Made by a program: the position numbers and the translations under genes. From Candidatus Desulfofervidaceae bacterium (GTDB lineage Bacteria; Desulfobacterota; Desulfofervidia; Desulfofervidales; Desulfofervidaceae), in contig JAGHCL010000141.1 in assembly GCA_021160485.1 (NCBI GenBank), forward strand, positions 1-6,195: 6,195 nucleotides of DNA, in the 5' to 3' direction. Positions 1 through 6,195 of this stretch are shown piece by piece (the stretch's first letter is position 1; every line of letters starts with the position of its first letter). The notes under the pieces were generated by a model. The model saw only the letters and a program-made list of their open reading frames with translations, made no database searches and had not been told where the DNA came from.

Positions 1-17
1 AAAATTTAAAAAAACCT

Positions 18-46
18 TTGACAAATATTTAAAAATGTTGTAAAAG
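18..46 (+). promoter_or_regulatory. Putative sigma70-type promoter of the atp operon
   Basis: A perfect -35 hexamer TTGACA lies at 18-23. A 17-bp spacer follows, then a weaker -10 candidate TAAAAG at 41-46 (four of six consensus positions). An alternative -10, TGTAAA at 39-44, has an upstream TG at 36-37 but a short 15-bp spacer. The A/T tracts at 1-14 resemble an UP element. A start near 52-54 would give a leader of about 28 nt before the GTG of atpF'. No operator or riboswitch-like structure is visible. The -35 box is convincing, while the -10 choice is inferred. Confidence 0.6.
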
Positions 47-67
47 GACATCGGTTAAATTTAAGCT

Positions 68-73
68 GAGGGG
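68..73 (+). promoter_or_regulatory. Ribosome binding site of atpF'
   Basis: GAGGGG ends 7 nt before the GTG at 81. This supports GTG as the true start, because the first in-frame ATG comes only at codon 24, inside the membrane helix. A second purine run (75-79) is too close to the start to serve. Confidence 0.75.
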
Positions 74-80
74 TGGGAGC

Positions 81-521
81 GTGATAAGTATAGCCATTGA
101 TAAAGGTTTGCTCTTCCAAGTAGTTAATTTTGTCCTTTTGATTTTTATTATGAATGCTCTTCTTTATCGGCCTATTCGGGAGGCTATTAAGAAAAGGGCA
201 GAAAGATTTAAACAGGATGAAGATGAAATTAGCCGGCTGAAGACCGAAGCCGAGGAAAAGTTAAGGTCTTTTCAAGAAGCAATAGAAGAAGCTAAAAAGA
301 TGGGTTTGGAAAAACGGGAGGCTTTGAGACAGGAGGGGCAAGGAGAAGAAAAACAGCTTTTAGAGCAAGTATATAAGGAAGTGGAAGAACAACTAGCCAA
401 AGTTAAAGCCGAGATAGCCAAAGATATTGAGGCGGCACGGGAGAAATTGAAAGAGCAAGCAAAGGCATTTTCGGTAGAGATTGCGGAGAAAATTTTGGGG
501 AGGCCAATTAGCAATGAATAA
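81..521 (+). CDS. atpF': F-type ATP synthase subunit b' (peripheral stalk)
   Basis: This 146-residue protein is the shorter of two b-type stator subunits. With b it should form a heterodimeric stalk that anchors the F1 head to membrane subunit a. Residues about 8-28 form one hydrophobic membrane helix. The conserved YRPI segment follows (about 29-32), then a long charged Glu/Lys/Ala-rich coiled coil. The C-terminal FSVEIAEKILGRPI segment is typical of b-family proteins and fits docking to delta. The start is GTG with a good Shine-Dalgarno. It has no signal peptide, unlike its partner. Its stop overlaps the ATG of atpF by 8 bp, suggesting translational coupling and roughly equal output of the pair. 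The family is clear. The b' rather than b label rests on its position before a second b gene and its shorter N-terminus. Confidence 0.9.
   Translation: MISIAIDKGLLFQVVNFVLLIFIMNALLYRPIREAIKKRAERFKQDEDEISRLKTEAEEKLRSFQEAIEEAKKMGLEKREALRQEGQGEEKQLLEQVYKEVEEQLAKVKAEIAKDIEAAREKLKEQAKAFSVEIAEKILGRPISNE
497..503 (+). promoter_or_regulatory. Ribosome binding site of atpF, fixes its start at 514
   Basis: GGGGAGG lies inside the end of atpF', 10 nt before ATG 514. It favours ATG 514 over an in-frame TTG at 481, which would add 11 residues including a Trp-Gly-Gly stretch in front of an otherwise classical signal peptide. Confidence 0.75.
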
Positions 522-1161
522 AAGAACAGCCAAATTCCTGCTCGTTCTTGGATTGGTCGTTTTGGGAATAGCTGGTTTTGTAGTGGGAACTGCGTTGGCG
601 GTGGAACATGGTCATGGAGAGGTGGGAGTGCACGAAGCTGCTGGTGAAGGACATGCTGAACACGGGCATGGGGAGCATCACTATGGGAGAGATGAGTGGT
701 TTGATTTACTTTGGCGGACTATAAACTTTGCCCTTTTTGCAATTATCATATATAAAGCTGCATCTAAGCCTTTAGGTAATGTTTTGAAGCATAGGGAGGA
801 AGCTGTAAGAACCAAATTGGAGGAACTTGAGAGAGAAAAACAAAAGGCCCATCAGGTATACTTAGAATATGAAGCAAAATTGGCCCAGCTGGATAAAGAG
901 AAGGAAAAAATAATTCAAGAATTTATTGCTTTAGGAGAGGCAGAGAAGCAAAAGATTATTGAAATGGCCCAAAAGACAGCAGAGCAGATCAAAGAAGGGG
1001 CAAAACGTGCAGCTGAACAGGAAGTGAAAAAGGCTAAGAACGAGCTAAGAGTAGAGGTGGCAGAGATGGCGGCTCAGCTTGCCGAAGAGATTATCAAACA
1101 AAACTTCAAACCTGAAGATCAGAAGAAACTTATAGAAGAATATTTAGCTAAACTTACCTAA
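514..1161 (+). CDS. atpF: F-type ATP synthase subunit b, with N-terminal signal peptide and His-rich segment
   Basis: From ATG 514 the protein has 215 residues, longer than the roughly 155-170 of common b subunits. The extra length is at the N-terminus. Residues 1-29 look like a Sec signal peptide: basic MNKRTAK start, hydrophobic core about 8-25, and an ALA cleavage-type motif at 27-29. Residues 30-57 are hydrophilic and carry eight histidines (32, 34, 40, 47, 50, 52, 55, 56). A membrane helix follows at about 63-82, then the KPLGNVLKHRE segment and a long coiled coil to the C-terminus. This gives the usual b topology, with the N-terminus outside and the stalk in the cytoplasm, plus an exported His-rich tail. 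The tail may be cleaved free at residue 29 or kept as a second helix, and sequence alone cannot say. It pairs with b' and binds delta at the top of F1. An in-frame TTG at 481 is a less likely start. Confidence 0.92.
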   Translation: MNKRTAKFLLVLGLVVLGIAGFVVGTALAVEHGHGEVGVHEAAGEGHAEHGHGEHHYGRDEWFDLLWRTINFALFAIIIYKAASKPLGNVLKHREEAVRTKLEELEREKQKAHQVYLEYEAKLAQLDKEKEKIIQEFIALGEAEKQKIIEMAQKTAEQIKEGAKRAAEQEVKKAKNELRVEVAEMAAQLAEEIIKQNFKPEDQKKLIEEYLAKLT

Positions 1162-1163
1162 AT

Positions 1164-1169
1164 GGAGGG
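1164..1169 (+). promoter_or_regulatory. Ribosome binding site of atpH, supports a TTG start
   Basis: GGAGGG ends 6 nt before TTG 1176. The nearby ATG at 1171 is only 1 nt away and reads ATG-AAT-TGA, so it is a dead two-codon frame. The TTG is therefore the best start, with GTG 1191 (codon 6) as the only close in-frame rival. Confidence 0.7.
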
Positions 1170-1175
1170 AATGAA

Positions 1176-1727
1176 TTGATAGGAAAAGGTGTGGCTCGTC
1201 GGTATGCAACAGCCCTCTTTAAGGTGGGCGTAGAAGATGATCAGGTAGAACAATATGGCCAGGAATTGCAGTCTTTTGCAGACTTTTTAGAAGGTGATAA
1301 AGAAATAAAACTTTACCTTACTACACCATTATTTGAGAAGACCTTGCGTCAACAGGTTCTAGAAAACCTTCTAGAAAAGTTAAATCTTTCGGATGTGATT
1401 AAGAGATTTGTTAACCTGCTTTTTGATAAAAAAAGACTTTTGTATTTAAAAGATATTTGTGATTTTTACAACACATTATTAGATGAATATAAAGGTATAT
1501 GTAGGTCTGAAGTGATTTCAGCTGTGCCTTTGGCAAAAGAAGACCTTGAAAAAATCAAGGAGAGATTGAAGGCAACAACAGGGAAGAAGGAAGTTGTGTT
1601 AGAGGTTAAAGAAGATCCTAGTTTGGTTGGGGGGCTTATTACAAAGATAGGAGATGTAATTTATGATGGAAGTGTAAGAACGCAATTAAATATTTTAAAA
1701 GAAAATTTAAAAAGAGGTGAGGTATAA
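1176..1727 (+). CDS. atpH: F-type ATP synthase subunit delta (stator, OSCP homologue)
   Basis: At 183 residues it has the normal family length. The N-terminus carries the typical ARRYATALF helix (residues 7-15) of the helical domain that binds the alpha N-termini at the crown of F1. The C-terminal part contains the family signature DPSLVGG (147-153), followed by [17 protein letters not shown]. The C-terminal region contacts the b/b' tips, so delta links head to stalk. Translation appears to start at a TTG. It lies 14 bp after atpF, and only 2 bp separate its stop from the atpA ATG, which suggests coupled translation. Both N- and C-terminal signatures are present and the frame is intact. Confidence 0.93.
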   Translation: MIGKGVARRYATALFKVGVEDDQVEQYGQELQSFADFLEGDKEIKLYLTTPLFEKTLRQQVLENLLEKLNLSDVIKRFVNLLFDKKRLLYLKDICDFYNTLLDEYKGICRSEVISAVPLAKEDLEKIKERLKATTGKKEVVLEVKEDPSLVGGLITKIGDVIYDGSVRTQLNILKENLKRGEV

Positions 1728-1729
1728 AA

Positions 1730-3253
1730 ATGCAGATCAGAGCGGAAGAAATTAGCCAAATTATCAAGCAACAAATTAAGGGGTTTGAAAAGGAAATTGA
1801 TGTTAATGAAACTGGGGTGGTGCTTTCTGTTGGTGACGGTATTGCTCGTGTTTACGGCTTGGAAAAGTGCATGACGATGGAGCTGATTGAGTTTCCGGGC
1901 GATATCTATGGTCTGGCTCTGAACCTGGAAGAAGATAATGTTGGTGTGGCTATTATGGGTGAAGATACCCACATTAAAGAAGGAGACATTGTTAAACGAA
2001 CAGGCCGTATTGCTCAGATACCTGTAGGTGATGCGGTTTTAGGCCGTGTAATTGATCCTGTAGGAAGACCTTTAGATGGTAAGGGGCCTATTGAAGCGAA
2101 GGAATTTCGTCGGATTGAAATGAAGGCTCCAGGAATTATTGAAAGACAGCCAGTATGTGAGCCCTGTTATACAGGACTCAAGGCAATTGATGCCATGACG
2201 CCTGTAGGCAGGGGACAACGTGAGTTAATTATTGGTGACCGTCAAATTGGAAAAACGGCTATTGGTATTGATGCCATTTTGGCTCAGAAAGACACTGATG
2301 TTTATTGTATATATGTTGCCGTAGGTCAGAAGAGATCTACGGTGGCTATGATTGTAGATACTTTACAGCGTTACGGTGCTATGGAATATACGACGGTAGT
2401 AGCTGCTACCGCTAGTGAGCCTGCTACATTACAATATATTGCCCCTTATTCAGGATGCGCGATTGGTGAATATTTCCGTGATACAAAACGCCATGCCTTG
2501 ATTATTTATGATGACCTCACCAAACAGGCTTGGGCTTATCGTCAGGTATCTTTGCTTTTGAGACGGCCTCCTGGTCGTGAGGCTTATCCTGGGGATATTT
2601 TCTACAATCACTCCCGTCTGCTAGAAAGAGCGGCTAAACTGAGTGAGGAAAAAGGCGGTGGTTCTCTTACAGCTCTACCTATTATTGAAACCCAACAGGG
2701 TGACGTTTCCGCTTATATCCCGACAAATGTTATTTCTATTACTGACGGTCAGGTTTATTTAGAACCAGGTCTTTTCTTTGCTGGTATTCGTCCTGCTATT
2801 AACGTTGGTCTTTCCGTATCTCGAGTCGGTGGTGCGGCTCAGATTAAGGCCATGAAGCAAGTAGCAGGTAGTTTGCGTTTGGATCTGGCTCAATATAGAG
2901 AATTAGCTGCTTTTGCCCAATTTGGAAGTGAATTAGATAAAGCAACACAACAACAATTAGAAAGAGGTGCAAGATTAGTAGAAATCTTGAAGCAACCGCA
3001 GTATCAGCCTCTGCCTGTAGAGAAGCAGGTAACTATTATTTTTGCTGGTGTTAACGGTTTTCTTGATGAGTTGCCGGTAGAAGTTTTGAAAGAATATGAA
3101 CCCGAACTTTACCAGTTTGTAGAAGCAAAATATCCTCAGATATATCAGAGTATTAAAGAAAAGCAGGAGATTGATAAAGAGACAGAAGAGCTGTTGAAGA
3201 AAGCGATTACGGAATTTAACGCTGAGTTTAAAATGAAGAAAGGTCTCTCATAA
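1730..3253 (+). CDS. atpA: F-type ATP synthase subunit alpha
   Basis: This 507-residue protein is full length for alpha. Three copies alternate with beta in the F1 hexamer and carry the non-catalytic nucleotide sites. The N-terminal beta-barrel domain (about 25-95) precedes the nucleotide-binding domain. The P-loop is GDRQIGKT at 169-176, with Lys175 and Thr176 in place. The Walker B-type aspartates are at 261-262 (IIYDDL), then [15 protein letters not shown], and the arginine finger is Arg365 in [11 protein letters not shown] helical C-terminal domain ends the protein. Oddities: position 173 is Ile where Thr is usual, Cys143 and Cys146 form a CxxC in VCEPCYTG just before the P-loop, and Trp follows LTKQA. 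The start ATG 1730 has AGAGGTGAGG at 1713-1722, ending 7 nt upstream. CGT is common for Arg here but absent from atpF', consistent with selection for high expression. Confidence 0.98.
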   Translation: MQIRAEEISQIIKQQIKGFEKEIDVNETGVVLSVGDGIARVYGLEKCMTMELIEFPGDIYGLALNLEEDNVGVAIMGEDTHIKEGDIVKRTGRIAQIPVGDAVLGRVIDPVGRPLDGKGPIEAKEFRRIEMKAPGIIERQPVCEPCYTGLKAIDAMTPVGRGQRELIIGDRQIGKTAIGIDAILAQKDTDVYCIYVAVGQKRSTVAMIVDTLQRYGAMEYTTVVAATASEPATLQYIAPYSGCAIGEYFRDTKRHALIIYDDLTKQAWAYRQVSLLLRRPPGREAYPGDIFYNHSRLLERAAKLSEEKGGGSLTALPIIETQQGDVSAYIPTNVISITDGQVYLEPGLFFAGIRPAINVGLSVSRVGGAAQIKAMKQVAGSLRLDLAQYRELAAFAQFGSELDKATQQQLERGARLVEILKQPQYQPLPVEKQVTIIFAGVNGFLDELPVEVLKEYEPELYQFVEAKYPQIYQSIKEKQEIDKETEELLKKAITEFNAEFKMKKGLS

Positions 3254-3270
3254 TGGAGGGTTAAAGATAA

Positions 3271-4149
3271 ATGCCAGGATTAAGAGACATTAAGCGGAAG
3301 ATAGTTGCGGTTAAGAAAACCCAGCAAATTACCCGTGCCATGAATATGGTGGCTGCTGCCAAGTTGCGCAGCGTTCAGGCGCGGATGGAAGGTTTCAGAG
3401 TTTATGCGGATAAGTATAAAGAATTAATTAGCCATTTATCTATGGTTGGTGGAGTAAGTGGAGATAGTTTTCCTCTTTTGCAGAAAAGAGAGGAAATTAA
3501 GAAAATACATTTGGTAGTTTTGACAGCAGATAGGGGCCTTTGTGGGGCTTTTAATACCAACTTGATTAATAAAACAGAGAAGTTCATTGCTGAAGCTAAA
3601 GAGAAAGGTCAGGAAGTGAGTTTGACTGTTTTGGGACGTCGTGGCGTCAGTTACTTCAAAAGATATCGTGCTGATTTAGTAAAAAACACTTATGAAGACA
3701 TTGTGGGTAAATTCGATTATGCCTTTGTCAGTCGGATGGCCAGAGAGTTAGTCACTTCCTTTCTGACGGGTGAAGCAGATGAAGTAGCATTGCTTTATGC
3801 CCATTTTGGTAGTGTGCTTAGACAGATTCCTACAGTTGAACCGCTGTTGCCGATTGTGCCCCAAGGGGTTTCAGAGGAGGCATCTAAGGTAGAGTATATC
3901 TATGAACCCAAGGCAACTGAAATTTTAAGGGAGATTTTGCCTAAAAGTATTAATATTCAACTTTATAGCCGTCTTTTAGAAAATGAAGTATCTGAGCATG
4001 CTGCTAGAATGACAGCTATGGATAATGCGACAAATAACTGTAAAGAAATGATTACCCAATTGACATTGATATTTAACAAGGCCCGCCAGGCCAGTATTAC
4101 AAAAGAATTAATGGATATTGTAGGTGGCGCCGAGGCCTTAAAAGGATAA
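3271..4149 (+). CDS. atpG: F-type ATP synthase subunit gamma (central rotor shaft)
   Basis: At 292 residues it is close to the family norm of about 285-290. Gamma is the asymmetric shaft that turns inside alpha3beta3. The N-terminal helix has the conserved QITRAMNMVAAAKLR run, with Met24 matching the E. coli Met23 contact site. The central Rossmann-like domain shows TADRGLCG at 85-92. The C-terminal helix begins with SEHAARMTAM (241-250) and continues into NKARQASITKELMDIVGGAEA, the part that sits in the hexamer bore. There is no chloroplast-type regulatory insertion with paired cysteines. GGAGGG at 3255-3260 precedes the ATG by 10 nt, and the gap after atpA is 17 bp. Its place between atpA and atpD is the standard bacterial order. 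Confidence 0.97.
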   Translation: MPGLRDIKRKIVAVKKTQQITRAMNMVAAAKLRSVQARMEGFRVYADKYKELISHLSMVGGVSGDSFPLLQKREEIKKIHLVVLTADRGLCGAFNTNLINKTEKFIAEAKEKGQEVSLTVLGRRGVSYFKRYRADLVKNTYEDIVGKFDYAFVSRMARELVTSFLTGEADEVALLYAHFGSVLRQIPTVEPLLPIVPQGVSEEASKVEYIYEPKATEILREILPKSINIQLYSRLLENEVSEHAARMTAMDNATNNCKEMITQLTLIFNKARQASITKELMDIVGGAEALKG

Positions 4150-4158
4150 GAAATATAA

Positions 4159-5586
<1,428 letters not shown>

Positions 5587-5596
5587 TATAAAATAA

Positions 5597-5601
5597 AGAG
5601 G
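5597..5601 (+). promoter_or_regulatory. Ribosome binding site of atpC, fixes its start at 5610
   Basis: AGAGG ends 8 nt before ATG 5610. An in-frame GTG at 5604 would sit only 2 nt from it, too close for normal initiation, so ATG 5610 is preferred. The resulting MAGKILLEVITP start is also typical of epsilon. Confidence 0.7.
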
Positions 5602-5609
5602 AAGTGACG

Positions 5610-6050
5610 ATGGCAGGTAAAATTCTTCTAGAAGTGATTACACCGGACCGTTTGGTGGTGCGAGAAGAAGTTGATATGGTGGTAGCAACAGGGATAGAAG
5701 GCGAATTTGGTGTCCTGCCTAACCACGCACCACTTTTATGTTTGCTTCAAATTGGGGAAGGCAGGTATAAGAAAGATGGTAAAACAGAGTATATGGCGAT
5801 TATAGGTGGAGTGGTTGAGGTCTTTGAAAATAAAATGACTATTCTAGCGGATGCCGCAGAGCTTGCAAGGGAGATAGACTTAAAACGAGCGATGGAAGCG
5901 AGAGAAAGGGCAATCAAGAGATTGAGACAGAGAGAAAAGATTGATGTAGCCCGAGCAGAAGCGGCTTTGAGGAGGGCGATGGTCAGGTTGAAAGTGGCAC
6001 AGCGTGCTGGTTTGATAGAGTCAATCCTGCCTGAGAGTATTTCAGAATAG
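5610..6050 (+). CDS. atpC: F-type ATP synthase subunit epsilon (rotor foot, regulatory)
   Basis: From ATG 5610 it has 146 residues, a little above the usual 130-140. Epsilon sits on gamma and the c-ring. Its C-terminal helices can extend into F1 and block ATP hydrolysis. Residues 4-85 form the beta-sandwich, with EVITPDRLV and the conserved EGEFGVLPNHAPLL at 30-43. The C-terminal helical hairpin (about 85-132) contains IDLKRA at 89-94 and IDVARA at 111-116, both matching the I/L-D-x-x-R-A motif known from ATP-binding Bacillus-type epsilon, and Arg122 and Arg126 in the second helix. ATP binding by this protein is therefore plausible but inferred. It follows atpD by 23 bp and is the last gene before the terminator. 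A GTG at 5604 would give two more residues and is less likely. Confidence 0.95.
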   Translation: MAGKILLEVITPDRLVVREEVDMVVATGIEGEFGVLPNHAPLLCLLQIGEGRYKKDGKTEYMAIIGGVVEVFENKMTILADAAELAREIDLKRAMEARERAIKRLRQREKIDVARAEAALRRAMVRLKVAQRAGLIESILPESISE

Positions 6051-6088
6051 AAATATAGGGTTGGTTTATAACTAGATTAGAATTTGAG

Positions 6089-6126
6089 AAAGAGCAGGTC
6101 TTTTAAAAGGCCTGCTCTTTTTATTT
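6089..6126 (+). terminator. Rho-independent terminator of the atp operon
   Basis: AAAGAGCAGG at 6089-6098 pairs perfectly with CCTGCTCTTT at 6111-6120. The inner bases extend the stem through a T-G wobble, a C-G pair and T-A pairs around a TTAA loop. The descending arm runs into TTTTTATTT (6118-6126). It starts 38 nt after the atpC stop. This is a strong intrinsic terminator for the forward transcript. The opposite strand lacks a good T-run after the stem, so two-way action is doubtful. Confidence 0.92.
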
Positions 6127-6195
6127 GGAGTAATTGTTTTTAACTGACTGCGAAAATTGCTGTATCAGACTTTAGCATAGTTAAACTCCTAAAAT
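6127..6195. other. Post-operon spacer, no gene supported
   Basis: This is 69 bp after the terminator. On the minus strand an AGGAG (6190-6186) sits 7 nt before an ATG at 6178 that opens only 12 codons, to a TAA at 6142-6140. I see no tRNA, repeat or clear promoter. The window ends too soon to say what the neighbouring gene is or which way it runs. Confidence 0.5.

Noticed and set aside
3271..4149. Redox-regulated, chloroplast-like gamma
   Set aside because: The length is normal and there is no extra inserted segment with paired cysteines. Cys91 belongs to the conserved GLCG motif.
6127..6189. Inverted repeat GGAGT / ACTCC flanking TTTAAC / GTTAAA as a structured RNA
   Set aside because: The arms pair only with a large bulge and a long unpaired loop, so the match is weak enough to be chance.

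Overview
The window is one complete, forward-strand ATP synthase gene cluster: atpF' (b'), atpF (b), atpH (delta), atpA (alpha), atpG (gamma), atpD (beta), atpC (epsilon). It encodes the whole F1 catalytic head plus both peripheral-stalk subunits. All seven genes are intact. They are packed with an 8-bp overlap or gaps of 2 to 30 bp, or 23 bp before atpC. A sigma70-type promoter lies just before the first gene and a strong intrinsic terminator just after the last, so the window looks like a whole transcription unit.

Layout: 1-80 is an A/T-rich leader with a perfect TTGACA box and a strong ribosome site. 81-1161 encodes the heterodimeric stator stalk (b' and b). 1176-1727 encodes delta, which joins the stalk to the top of F1. 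1730-5586 encodes alpha, gamma and beta, the rotary catalytic machine. 5610-6050 encodes epsilon, the rotor-foot inhibitor. 6089-6126 is the terminator. 6127-6195 holds no gene that I can support. The membrane subunits a (atpB) and c (atpE), and atpI, are absent and must be encoded elsewhere, because the promoter sits directly before atpF'.

Organism: a bacterium with moderate to low GC (roughly 40% by eye). A paired b'/b stalk, an F1-plus-stalk operon separated from the a/c genes, and a b subunit made with a signal-peptide-like N-terminus all fit Desulfobacterota (former Deltaproteobacteria) and related anaerobic lineages. That assignment is an inference from gene order and sequence feel, and the genus cannot be fixed from the sequence alone.

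The genes work together as follows. Ion flow through the a/c ring (not in this window) turns gamma-epsilon inside the alpha3beta3 hexamer to make ATP, while b'-b-delta holds the hexamer still. The ion used (H+ or Na+) cannot be judged, because the c subunit is missing. This is a housekeeping operon and I see no new system in it. The points worth checking are a His-rich, signal-peptide-bearing extension on b, a CxxC pair and a changed P-loop residue in alpha, some glycine substitutions in beta, and two ATP-binding-type motifs in epsilon.
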